Source: an uncultured Nitrospinaceae bacterium (GTDB lineage: Bacteria; Nitrospinota; Nitrospinia; Nitrospinales; VA-1). From it: DNA of 7,788 bases. A program made the translations under genes and the position numbers. Each line of letters starts with the position of its first letter. Position 1 is the first letter of the stretch. Of this stretch, positions 1-5,605 are shown one piece after another. Below the pieces are notes generated by a model. It was not told the origin of the DNA. It searched no databases and saw nothing but the letters and a program-made list of their open reading frames with translations. The stretch is from contig CALJGH010000052.1 in the NCBI GenBank assembly GCA_938073925.1, forward strand, positions 1 to 7,788, in the 5' to 3' direction.

Positions 1-8
1 GATTCAAA

Positions 9-500
9 TCAACGTGGTAGCGGGGAATCAGAAAATCCCGGATATTTTTTCAATACCCCTTTTGCTTTTTCGCGCACTTCTATATCGCGAACTGCGCGAA
101 CCGAATCTTTAGTGATATCTTCTTTATGATTCGAATTTGCATGACCGTATCTATAATAATAAATAGCCGCCGTTGCATGTGGCATTTCGTTTGAGGTCCA
201 CGAGGTAAATCCTCCACCTGGAGAAAAGGCTGAACTGATGAAAATATCCATCCGGTCCATATCCTTGATACTGTGATTTTCATCGTGAAGACTTTCCGCT
301 TCTTCCAGATTTGGCATTCTCCAGTCTGAGTATCCCGCGAATTTCTCAAGATCCAGACCCTGAATATACTCATGCGCTCTGAACCAGTTGTTCCACTTAC
401 TGGTATCCTGAAACGAATCCGTTTGTTTCCACATTAACTTTGTTTCCAAGTCCGTAACGGTACCATCCCCGTTATCGACAAACCTTTTTCCCAGTTCCAA
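9..500 (-). CDS. DUF1566 (Lcl_C) domain protein, last in the window
   Basis: 163 residues from TTG at 500; the reading frame is open up to a TTG at 539, giving 176 residues, but that start lacks a ribosome-binding site. The domain has the canonical V-D-N-G-D-G-T-V-T-D, L-M-W, Y-S-D-W-R-M-P, S-S-A-F-S-P-G-G-G-F-T-S-W-T-S and V-R-A-V-R-D. A basic tail of about 25 residues ends in S-P-L-P-R. A Tyr-rich stretch (I-Y-Y-Y-R-Y-G) sits where the fold would expose the variable surface in C-type-lectin-like relatives, if this family shares that fold. No signal peptide. The stop is 8 bases from the left edge, so the operon may continue beyond the window. Confidence 0.85.
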   Translation of the reverse strand: MELGKRFVDNGDGTVTDLETKLMWKQTDSFQDTSKWNNWFRAHEYIQGLDLEKFAGYSDWRMPNLEEAESLHDENHSIKDMDRMDIFISSAFSPGGGFTSWTSNEMPHATAAIYYYRYGHANSNHKEDITKDSVRAVRDIEVREKAKGVLKKYPGFSDSPLPR

Positions 501-506
501 TTGTTG

Positions 507-512
507 CTCCTT
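507..512 (-). promoter_or_regulatory. Ribosome-binding site that selects the TTG start at 500
   Basis: AAGGAG on the minus strand lies 6 nt before TTG (500-498). The longer alternative TTG at 539 has no such site. Other copies here, such as the gene at 4158-4652, also start only a few residues before the domain. Confidence 0.65.
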
Positions 513-544
513 TTTTATTTCAAGCCCTGCAATATTCAAATGTA

Positions 545-1006
545 TTAGACCAAATCTTCATTTTTGTCTATGTCACGAACCAATCGTGAGGCACCCTTGG
601 AAATGCGATAGATATCATCATACATGGTGACCCCTTTTATAAAACTCAAACGGGTGCCTTGCACTTTATGTCTAATATCACTGGTCCAGCATAGAGAACT
701 ACAGCCAGAAGCAAATATATCTGACAAGAAAATAGTTTTTCCCGAGCTGTCGGAGTTTTTCATATTCTTATCGAAAAGGCTTTTCGCTTCATTTGTTGTC
801 GGCAGTCTCCAGTTTGAAAAACCTGCAAACCGTTTTCGGTTCAAAGTTTCTGCAAACTCTCTCACCTGCAACTGGCTCCTCCATTTCCCCGAAATCTGCC
901 AGGTATCCTGTTTGAGCCAAACCAACCGTTTGGCACAATCGATTACGGTGTCACTATCCCCTTCAACAAAACGTGCTTCAGGTTTAACTTCAGGGTTTTC
1001 ACTCAT
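545..1006 (-). CDS. Divergent DUF1566 (Lcl_C) domain protein
   Basis: 153 residues from ATG; the ribosome-binding site is weak (AAGG about 12 nt upstream). One DUF1566 domain fills the protein: R-F-V-E-G-D-S-D-T-V-I-D in place of the usual D-N-G-D-G-T-V-T-D, L-V-W, F-S-N-W-R-L-P-T, E-A-K-S-L-F-D, C-W-T-S and S-R-L-V-R-D. Three cysteines cluster in the domain (two in G-C-S-S-L-C-W and one near residue 24), unusual compared with its neighbours and suited to a reducing cytoplasm or to thiol exchange. No signal peptide. It is separated by 44 nt from the start of the last gene. Confidence 0.82.
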   Translation of the reverse strand: MSENPEVKPEARFVEGDSDTVIDCAKRLVWLKQDTWQISGKWRSQLQVREFAETLNRKRFAGFSNWRLPTTNEAKSLFDKNMKNSDSSGKTIFLSDIFASGCSSLCWTSDIRHKVQGTRLSFIKGVTMYDDIYRISKGASRLVRDIDKNEDLV

Positions 1007-1054
1007 AAGCCTGTTGCCTTTTTTTGCAAAATCTTAATGTCCCTATCTATTCGT

Positions 1055-1939
1055 TCAAGAATTTTTTTTAATAGTTCGAACAGCACGCACGCCATGACTT
1101 CTCAAGCCCATTGCGTTCCATTTAAAATCGCCATTATAAAAATGAAACCGAATGGCAAATCCCTTATCGGTCTTATGCATGGTTTTTGTCCAGGATGTCT
1201 GCCCGGCTCCTGAAGGAAATCCCTTTAGCAAAAAGAGTGTGTCTCCATAGTTATCTGTTACAGGACTAGAGGGATCATAAATGGACTGAGCTTCCTTACG
1301 AGTCGGCATTCTCCAGTCCTTATGACCGGCGAATTTAACTCTATTTATTTCCATCATATAAGACTTTGCCTCTTCCCATGTCACCCACTTATCCAAGTCA
1401 CTGTAAGAGTCACCGGCTTTCCACATAAGCCCTGTTTTATTATCTACAATCGTTCCATTTTTATGGGCCTCGATACGGATGAATTCAGGATCTTCCTCCT
1501 CCTCCGCGTTATCGTCTCTAACTAGCCGGACTGCACTGGGAAAACCATCGTTTTCTTTTGCTAGCCAGAATTCATAGTCGGAGCGATAATCATGGGACAT
1601 GGCTGCCTTAGCCCCCCGAGTCTGGCTTGTCCAGGTTGAGAATCCACATCCTGACGGAAAGACCGGGTTAATATGAATCTCGCATCCTTCCACATCCATA
1701 TTGGTGGTTTCAGAATCGAACAGGTACTTGGCTTCCGAAGCTGAAGGGATTCGCCAATTGCCATACCCGGCAAACTTTTCTTCATTCATTTTTCCCGCAA
1801 GTTCCAGACTTTCGTGCCAAGTGATGAGTCGCCCCAGCTCTAACCATGTGTCTCTCTTCATCCACATGATACCGTGCTTGGCATCGGTGACCGTTTCATC
1901 ACCGTTATCAATATATTGCAGTTTGGTCGATTCTGTCAT
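1055..1939 (-). CDS. Tandem double DUF1566 (Lcl_C) domain protein
   Basis: 294 residues from ATG, with AGAAGG 10 nt upstream inside the end of the preceding gene. Domain 1 (about 6-145) has N-G-D-E-T-V-T-D, I-M-W, G-N-W-R-I-P, I-H-I-N-P-V-F, S-T-W-T-S and V-R-L-V-R-D. An acidic linker E-E-E-E-D-P-E follows. Domain 2 (about 150-292) has H-K-N-G-T-I-V-D, G-L-M-W, K-D-W-R-M-P-T, Q-T-S-W-T-K and V-R-A-V-R-T. The two halves differ clearly, so this is an old duplication or fusion. The linker start could be a relic of a fused gene boundary. No signal peptide; predicted cytoplasmic. It lies 7 nt after the previous gene and 48 nt before the next, with no terminator between them. Confidence 0.88.
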   Translation of the reverse strand: MTESTKLQYIDNGDETVTDAKHGIMWMKRDTWLELGRLITWHESLELAGKMNEEKFAGYGNWRIPSASEAKYLFDSETTNMDVEGCEIHINPVFPSGCGFSTWTSQTRGAKAAMSHDYRSDYEFWLAKENDGFPSAVRLVRDDNAEEEEDPEFIRIEAHKNGTIVDNKTGLMWKAGDSYSDLDKWVTWEEAKSYMMEINRVKFAGHKDWRMPTRKEAQSIYDPSSPVTDNYGDTLFLLKGFPSGAGQTSWTKTMHKTDKGFAIRFHFYNGDFKWNAMGLRSHGVRAVRTIKKNS

Positions 1940-1946
1940 TATGCGT

Positions 1947-2474
1947 TTACCTTCTTCGAGGCGCTATTTGTTTTTTGATTACCGTGTCTTTTCGACAAAT
2001 CCGAACCGAGCCAAAAGAATACTCTTCAACACTTACTACTTTACCTTCGGAGTAATCGAATCGTGGTCTTCTCGTTGAGGTATCGCCAGCAATCCATCCA
2101 GTTTTAAAAGCTCCTTCAGGAAAGACCGGATCAAAATGAAGACTCGCACCGGCTTTACCTGGAACCTCAAAATTCTCGTCAAACAAAGAAGTCGCTTCGT
2201 CAATACTCGGAAGTCGCCAGTCATCGAAGCCGCCAATGTTTCTCATATTCTTTCTATCTGCATAACTAATAGCTTCATGCCAGTTGAAAAATTTGCCCTT
2301 ATCCTGCCAGGAATCTTTTTTTAACCAGTAGACACGGGTCTTGCTATCAAACACAACATCGCGGCCTTTTTCGATAAACCTTTTTGGCTTGTCATCCTTT
2401 TTCTCCGCTAGCTGTTGTTCTTCCTTTTGCGGTTCTACCTTCTGCGGTAAATTTTCATCCATAATAGTTTCCAT
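1947..2474 (-). CDS. Divergent DUF1566 (Lcl_C) domain protein with charged N-terminal extension
   Basis: 175 residues from ATG at 2474. No Shine-Dalgarno precedes this ATG; the in-frame ATG at 2462 has GGA 8 nt upstream and may be the real start. Residues 5-30 are Lys, Glu and Gln rich. The domain that follows keeps F-D-D-W-R-L-P, E-A-T-S-L-F-D and H-F-D-P-V-F-P-E-G. Elsewhere it is degenerate: E-K-G-R-D-V-V-F-D replaces the N-G-D-G-T-V-T-D loop, V-Y-W replaces L-M-W, G-W-I-A replaces W-T-S, and the end reads V-R-I-C-R. It may have lost the original ligand function while keeping the fold. Its last codons (R-R) form the AGAAGG ribosome-binding site of the next gene, 7 nt away. Confidence 0.8.
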   Translation of the reverse strand: METIMDENLPQKVEPQKEEQQLAEKKDDKPKRFIEKGRDVVFDSKTRVYWLKKDSWQDKGKFFNWHEAISYADRKNMRNIGGFDDWRLPSIDEATSLFDENFEVPGKAGASLHFDPVFPEGAFKTGWIAGDTSTRRPRFDYSEGKVVSVEEYSFGSVRICRKDTVIKKQIAPRRR

Positions 2475-2475
2475 T

Positions 2476-2494
2476 AGCCGGGGCTTAGCCGGCT
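2476..2494 (-). promoter_or_regulatory. GC-rich hairpin at the start codon of the next DUF1566 gene
   Basis: AGCCGG / CCGGCT is a perfect 6-bp stem with a 7-nt loop in an AT-rich surrounding. It ends one nucleotide before the ATG at 2474. No T run follows it on the minus strand, so it is not an intrinsic terminator. It occupies the place of a ribosome-binding site and could limit initiation at the first ATG. Confidence 0.4.
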
Positions 2495-2515
2495 TTGAGT
2501 ATTAAAAAAATAAAG

Positions 2516-2734
2516 CTACTCCCCGGTATAACCTATTTCCACACTGTCTTCATCGACATTCACTATGACAGGAACAATGTGTTGGTCATTGGAGTACTCC
2601 AGTAGTTTTTTTAACCCATGCGGGTCTTTATCGACATTAATATAAATAAACGAGCGATGCTGCTTTTTAAAATCCGACACAGCCTTCTGTGTATGAGGAC
2701 AATCGTCTTTCCCAAAAATCATGTAATGACTCAC
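2516..2734 (-). CDS. Small glutaredoxin-like protein, Uxx-star type (Cys form)
   Basis: 72 residues from GTG at 2734, with GGAG 4 nt upstream. The fold is thioredoxin/glutaredoxin: I-F-G-K-D-D then C12-P-H-T, giving a single active-site cysteine. After a helix and I-N-V-D come V54-P55-V-I-V with the cis-proline, and a final E-I-G-Y-T-G. The C-P-(Y/H/F)-T active site, V-P-V-I-V and I-G-(F/Y)-x-G ending fit my memory of the Uxx-star family of glutaredoxin-like (seleno)proteins, where the first position is Cys or selenocysteine; here it is Cys (TGT). A role in thiol exchange or persulfide handling is a family-level guess. It is the only enzyme-like gene among the DUF1566 copies and keeps their strand and tight spacing, so it probably belongs to the same transcript. 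Confidence 0.8.
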   Translation of the reverse strand: MSHYMIFGKDDCPHTQKAVSDFKKQHRSFIYINVDKDPHGLKKLLEYSNDQHIVPVIVNVDEDSVEIGYTGE

Positions 2735-2767
2735 AATGCTCCAATCATTCCTATAGACAAAAGTATA

Positions 2768-3364
2768 TTATCGTTCGAACGTTTTAGTATCTTTTCGCCA
2801 TTCAGGTTCCCAGTCATCCTGAATCACGTCACGAGTAGCCCGACAATGGGTATACTCATCATCTTTATGCTCCCACATATCATTGCCTGTAATAAAACTA
2901 AATTTCTGAGCATACTGCTGATAGTCCGGTTTTTCTTCGTAGGTCCAAGTGTTATGACCGCCGCCTGACTCGAACAATTCAGAAACATGGGTTTCTGCAC
3001 CATCTTTATCGGTATTGGATTGCGTAAAAGAAAAAAGGCTTTTAGCTTCTTCGCCGCTGGGAAGCCTCCAGTCATCAAAGCCTCCGAATTTTTTTTCATT
3101 CAACTCTTCGCAATAATCCTGAGCCTCAAACCAATTGATGCCATAACCAAATTCTTTAAAAGAATCATCTTTTTTCCACATCAGGCTGGCTCGGGTATCG
3201 CTGATAGTGCCATCCCCATTATCTACAAATGCAGGGACTTCCTCTTCAACCAGAGCGACACCCTCATCTTCTTCATCGCCCCACTCGTCTGCACCAACCC
3301 ATTCCGTTTCAGGCTCATCATCGACAAGCTCAGGACCTTCTTCTTTTTCTTCCTCTTCAGACAT
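2768..3364 (-). CDS. DUF1566 (Lcl_C) domain protein with acidic N-terminal extension
   Basis: 198 residues from ATG with GAGG 6 nt upstream. Residues 1-42 are dominated by Glu and Asp with two Trp, then a DUF1566 domain begins at V-D-N-G-D-G-T-I-S-D. It has L-M-W-K-K-D-D-S-F, F-D-D-W-R-L-P, E-A-K-S-L-F-S, G-G-G-H-N-T-W-T-Y and C-R-A-T-R-D, followed by a charged tail of about 20 residues ending in F-E-R. The final motifs deviate from the usual W-T-S and V-R-x-V-R. The acidic head resembles that of the TPR protein at 6024-6860. There is no export signal. The gene ends 33 nt before the glutaredoxin-like gene. Confidence 0.85.
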   Translation of the reverse strand: MSEEEEKEEGPELVDDEPETEWVGADEWGDEEDEGVALVEEEVPAFVDNGDGTISDTRASLMWKKDDSFKEFGYGINWFEAQDYCEELNEKKFGGFDDWRLPSGEEAKSLFSFTQSNTDKDGAETHVSELFESGGGHNTWTYEEKPDYQQYAQKFSFITGNDMWEHKDDEYTHCRATRDVIQDDWEPEWRKDTKTFER

Positions 3365-3389
3365 TTCTAACCTCGTCTAATAAAAATTT

Positions 3390-3827
3390 TCAATCCAGGT
3401 CGCGGACCATTCGAACCGAGGTCCCGGTGGTTGAAACCGATTGGTCGACACAGATTTCTTTTAAATCAGGAAAATAACATTTCCACGCATAAGAATCATA
3501 GCGGGTCTCTGAGGTCCACACACTGGTTTCTCCACCAGCCTGATAATTAGAAACCCGACGAGCGGGCTTTTTAGGTAAGTTCAGAAACATTTCCCGGTAG
3601 GGGTCCTGATTTTTAAAAAGGGAACGTACTTCACTTTTACTCGGAAGTCGCCAATCGTTGTGACCCAAATAATTTTGTTCGTTACACGCTTTGACATAGG
3701 CCATTCCTTCATCCCAATTAAGCCATTTACCCAATTCTTGCCGCGAATCTTTTACAGCCCACATCAAATCGTTATCGGGATCCTCAATCGTTCCCTTGTC
3801 GGTTTTTATCCAATTAGGTTGCGCCAA
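3390..3827 (-). CDS. DUF1566 (Lcl_C) domain protein, first gene of the left operon
   Basis: 145 residues from TTG at 3827, chosen because GAGGTG lies 5 nt upstream. It is a single DUF1566 domain with no signal peptide: D-L-M-W near residue 25, N-D-W-R-L-P, V-W-T-S and a closing V-R-M-V-R-D-L-D. The N-terminal loop is T-D-K-G-T-I-E-D in place of N-G-D-G-T-V-T-D, so the calcium-loop-like pattern is altered. The middle, around F-L-N-L-P-K-K-P-A-R-R, is more basic than in the other copies and lacks the H-x-D-P-V-F segment. It follows the long candidate leader and is 25 nt upstream of the next DUF1566 gene, so it probably opens a seven-gene operon. Predicted cytoplasmic; molecular role unknown. 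Confidence 0.85.
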   Translation of the reverse strand: MAQPNWIKTDKGTIEDPDNDLMWAVKDSRQELGKWLNWDEGMAYVKACNEQNYLGHNDWRLPSKSEVRSLFKNQDPYREMFLNLPKKPARRVSNYQAGGETSVWTSETRYDSYAWKCYFPDLKEICVDQSVSTTGTSVRMVRDLD

Positions 3828-3832
3828 ATCCA

Positions 3833-3838
3833 CACCTC
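3833..3838 (-). promoter_or_regulatory. Ribosome-binding site that selects the TTG start at 3827
   Basis: GAGGTG on the minus strand, six bases complementary to the 16S 3' end, lies 5 nt before TTG (3827-3825). The in-frame GTG at 3833 overlaps the end of this site and so is unlikely to be the start. Confidence 0.65.
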
Positions 3839-3843
3839 AAATT

Positions 3844-3864
3844 AAACAACAATAAAAAAACACT
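3844..3864 (-). repeat. Shared leader element, copy 2
   Basis: Minus strand AGTG, seven T, ATTG, TTGTTT. It matches the element at 5308-5327. The T run is the U-tract of the candidate attenuator and ends 27 nt before the TTG start at 3827. Confidence 0.5.
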
Positions 3865-3972
3865 CTGCCATCTCGTTCATCCAAAGAGTCTTTGCTTTAG
3901 CTTCCTCCGCCCCAGAAATGGGATTCAAGACACAAGCACTAACCCAACCAAATGAGACAAGGAGATAGAGTG
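3854..3972 (-). promoter_or_regulatory. Candidate structured leader or attenuator ending in a U-tract
   Basis: On the minus strand CACTCTATCTC (3972-3962) can pair with GAGAT-GGC-AGAGTG (3874-3861): 11 bp with a 3-nt bulge, closing about 87 nt and followed at once by seven T. A second pairing competes with it: TTCAAAGAG (3987-3979) with CTCTTTGGA (3888-3880), 9 bp with one G-U. The arms interleave, so the two are either mutually exclusive or a pseudoknot, as in terminator/antiterminator switches. The interval could instead terminate the upstream DUF1566 transcript, since no other terminator is seen after 4158. The rest of the 3834-4157 gap shows nothing recognisable. Confidence 0.4.
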
Positions 3973-4017
3973 TCAGTTCTCTTTGAATCTAAATAAGCCC
4001 TGTATATTTGATACCCT

Positions 4018-4046
4018 AAAATACCATTCGAAATGCCTGTTTTCAA
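4018..4046 (-). promoter_or_regulatory. Candidate sigma70-type promoter for the seven-gene DUF1566 operon
   Basis: Minus strand TTGAAA (4046-4041) and TATTTT (4023-4018) are separated by 17 nt; the -35 matches at five of six positions and the -10 at four. The predicted start near 4011 gives a leader of about 185 nt before the TTG start at 3827. It shares its -10 and spacing with the candidate promoter at 5446-5474. Confidence 0.45.
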
Positions 4047-4157
4047 CTCAAATCAAGACTTAGAAAGTCCTGAAATCCTCTGAATTTTCTTGAGAAATTG
4101 AATATGCCTAGAGATATCAAACGGGCTTGAACCCTATTTTTATCCACTGACAAGAAA

Positions 4158-4652
4158 CTATCTCCAGCCGCCACCCTGAGTGATTTTATCTCGGATCGCG
4201 GGGACAGATGTAATTTTGGTTTTTGAATTATCAAACTCACCCCGAACCAACCGCACACTTGAGTTCAAAGTATCAGCCGACTCCTTATGACCGCCCGTGC
4301 CACTATTAAAAGAATAGCAATACGCCGTTATTTTGCCTCGCACATGACTGGTCCAAGTATCGTAGCCACACCCTTGCGTAAAAACAGGATCAATATGAAT
4401 GGTCATTTCATATTTATCTTGAACTTCTTTATCCATATCAAAAAGCGAGTGCGCTTCTCGTTTGTTTGGCATCCGCCAGTCTGCTTTCCCAGCAAAGGCC
4501 TCTTCGTTTTTTTTATTAAGGTATTTGGTAGCCGCAGGATGAGTGACAAACTTCAACAGATCAAGATAAGAATCGTTCTTCATCCACATCAACTTTGTCA
4601 ATGTGTCTGTCACTGTACCGTCCCCATTATCCACATATCTGTTGGTGCTCAT
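4158..4652 (-). CDS. DUF1566 (Lcl_C) domain protein, no signal peptide, with C-terminal tail
   Basis: 164 residues from an ATG with GAGG 5 nt upstream. The DUF1566 domain begins almost at residue 1: Y-V-D-N-G-D-G-T-V-T-D, L-M-W, A-D-W-R-M-P, E-A-H-S-L-F-D, I-H-I-D-P-V-F, D-T-W-T-S and V-R-L-V-R near residue 134. A tail of about 27 residues ending in G-G-G-W-R follows; no other copy here has that ending. With the domain at the extreme N-terminus there is no room for a Sec signal, so the protein is predicted cytoplasmic unless exported by another route. It is probably transcribed alone: a terminator lies before it and a long leader region after it. Confidence 0.85.
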   Translation of the reverse strand: MSTNRYVDNGDGTVTDTLTKLMWMKNDSYLDLLKFVTHPAATKYLNKKNEEAFAGKADWRMPNKREAHSLFDMDKEVQDKYEMTIHIDPVFTQGCGYDTWTSHVRGKITAYCYSFNSGTGGHKESADTLNSSVRLVRGEFDNSKTKITSVPAIRDKITQGGGWR

Positions 4653-4686
4653 TATTGCCTCTATGTTTTTGGGATTAGTACCCTAT

Positions 4687-4714
4687 ATTACAATTCAAAC
4701 CCAATAAACTCCAA
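4687..4714 (-). promoter_or_regulatory. Weak candidate promoter for the DUF1566 gene at 4158-4652
   Basis: Minus strand TTGGAG (4714-4709) and TGTAAT (4692-4687) are spaced 16 nt apart. The -35 matches the consensus at four of six positions and the -10 at five. It abuts the terminator T run. A promoter is needed in this 60-nt gap because of the strong terminator just upstream, but the exact hexamers are uncertain. Confidence 0.35.
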
Positions 4715-4745
4715 AAAAAAAGCCGGGGGGCCAAAGCCCCCCGGC
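4713..4745 (-). terminator. Strong intrinsic terminator after the secreted-protein gene
   Basis: A perfect 10-bp stem GCCGGGGGGC / GCCCCCCGGC (4745-4736 with 4731-4722) with a 4-nt loop is followed on the minus strand by nine T (4721-4713). It starts about 20 nt after the stop at 4766. This isolates the secreted-protein gene from the DUF1566 gene downstream. Confidence 0.95.
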
Positions 4746-4765
4746 AATAAAACTTAAATCAAAAT

Positions 4766-5269
4766 TTAACGACTAACTTCACCAGCCGGTCCAGAACCAC
4801 CATTTTGACTGAATAGTCCACGCTCAGTACCTGCTGGTTGTCCCATTCCTGGCTCAATGTACGTACCAGGCTGAACATGGTCCAAATGGTAGTTAGATTG
4901 ATAGGTCTTTTGAGACCCAGCATCTTTTTTCCATTCATGCCGATTAGCATTTTCAACGCGTGAACGTTGACAGTTCAAGCTTACATCGCCTGGGCCTTTA
5001 TTTTGAAAAGTAGTTTTACTTTCCAAAGCATTTGACAAGAACCCACCTGGCTCCAGATTCCGATCGAAATTCTTGGTCCAAGAATACGCCAAGGCACCGA
5101 TGTGAATATGAACTTTAGTAGCTTTCGTTTCGCTCAAATTCTCAATATTCCAGCTAGCCCTAAGACAGTCAGCCGAACCACCTGCTTTGATTGTTGAAAC
5201 GTTAGCACTTGCTACAGATACGGAAAATACAAAAAATACAGCCAATAAAGTTAAAACGATCTTTCTCAT
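4766..5269 (-). CDS. Unrecognised secreted protein with two cysteines
   Basis: 167 residues from an ATG with AGGGGGAG just upstream. Residues 1-22 are a textbook signal peptide: R-K, a hydrophobic core, and cleavage after V-A-S-A. The mature protein is about 145 residues, with just two cysteines (C35 and C100) that could form a disulfide in the periplasm. The first two thirds alternate hydrophobic and polar residues (for example A-S-W-N-I-E-N-L and K-V-H-I-H-I-G), suggesting a beta-sandwich. The last 35 residues are rich in Gly, Pro and Gln and look flexible. I do not recognise the family. The gene is flanked by its own promoter and a strong terminator, so it is probably transcribed alone and may be well expressed. 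It separates two groups of DUF1566 genes. Confidence 0.8.
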   Translation of the reverse strand: MRKIVLTLLAVFFVFSVSVASANVSTIKAGGSADCLRASWNIENLSETKATKVHIHIGALAYSWTKNFDRNLEPGGFLSNALESKTTFQNKGPGDVSLNCQRSRVENANRHEWKKDAGSQKTYQSNYHLDHVQPGTYIEPGMGQPAGTERGLFSQNGGSGPAGEVSR

Positions 5270-5439
5270 GTGCTCCCCCTTTCGAAGCTTAATTTAAGGT
5301 AAACCTGAAACAACCTAAAAAAACACTATCTATCTAATCAACCTCAACGGTGACTTATATTCAAAACATTATGCAGTTTTACTATCTTCTCTTAAAAACT
5401 ACAGAACCTACCCAGCAAACCTACTTGCCTGACTAGAGT
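5270..5439 (-). promoter_or_regulatory. Long 5' leader of the secreted-protein gene
   Basis: About 170 nt with no credible ORF lie between the predicted start and the ATG at 5269. One hairpin is visible: 8 bp with one G-U pair, arms 5395-5402 and 5373-5380, loop 14 nt. Nearer the gene come GATAGATAGTG followed by seven T (5323-5317), a CTTAATTTAAG palindrome at 5288-5298, and a strong ribosome-binding site AGGGGGAG. The CACTCTA at the start of the leader could pair with TAG-AT-AGTG just before the T run, giving a weak long-range stem. The length suggests post-transcriptional control, but no known riboswitch is recognised. Confidence 0.4.
5308..5327 (-). repeat. Shared leader element, copy 1
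   Basis: Minus strand AGTG, seven T, A, GG, TTGTTT. It matches the copy at 3844-3864 over about 19 of 21 positions with one gap. Both copies lie in the 5' leader of a gene, with the T run 27-48 nt before the start codon. Weaker similarity extends upstream (AGAT, then G and A before AGTG). Confidence 0.5.
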
Positions 5440-5445
5440 GGATCG

Positions 5446-5474
5446 AAAATAACAAAACCCTCAGGTTAAGTCAA
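5446..5474 (-). promoter_or_regulatory. Candidate sigma70-type promoter for the secreted-protein gene
   Basis: Minus strand TTGACT (5474-5469) and TATTTT (5451-5446) are separated by exactly 17 nt. The -35 matches the consensus at five of six positions and the -10 at four. The predicted start near 5439 gives a leader of about 170 nt. The -10 sequence and spacing are the same as in the candidate promoter at 4018-4046. Confidence 0.55.
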
Positions 5475-5536
5475 GCCTTTAATAGCACCTTTATTTTCAC
5501 CCCCACAACTCACTTTTTTTCAATGATTTCCAGCAC

Positions 5537-5558
5537 AAAAAAAAGCCCCTCTGGCCCT
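5537..5558 (-). terminator. Candidate intrinsic terminator after the LRR gene
   Basis: On the minus strand AGGGCC, a 5-nt AGAGG loop, then GGC run into eight T (plus-strand A at 5537-5544). The stem has three G-C pairs extended by two G-U and one A-U pair that use the first T residues, so it is modest. Its place about 50 nt after the LRR stop and before the next promoter supports it. Confidence 0.5.
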
Positions 5559-5605
5559 ACCTCCATTTATCAGATCAGCCTATCCATAGAACCTCAAAAA
5601 TGCTT

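Noticed and set aside
9..539. Diversity-generating retroelement target, given that DUF1566 may share the C-type-lectin-like fold used by such targets
   Set aside because: No reverse transcriptase, template repeat or Asn-codon-rich variable stretch is visible; the copies differ throughout rather than at scattered adenines.
624..1037. 137-codon open frame on the plus strand
   Set aside because: It lies antisense to a clear DUF1566 gene, has no ribosome-binding site and no recognisable motif. Other plus-strand frames in the window are equally explained as shadows.
2772..2781. CGTTCGAACG palindrome at the end of the acidic DUF1566 gene
   Set aside because: It is inside the coding sequence and short; most likely chance.
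3842..3880. 12-codon leader peptide (ATG at 3880) covering the attenuator 3' arm and U-tract
   Set aside because: No ribosome-binding site and no run of regulatory codons; the T run alone explains its Phe-Phe.
3861..3972. 6S, SRP or tmRNA gene
   Set aside because: A GGAGGAAGC stretch recalls the SRP tip and the closing stem recalls 6S, but the required paired partners and conserved loops are missing.
4043..4258. 71-codon minus-strand frame running past the end of the DUF1566 gene
   Set aside because: It overlaps the confirmed gene in another frame, lacks a start signal and contains nothing family-like.
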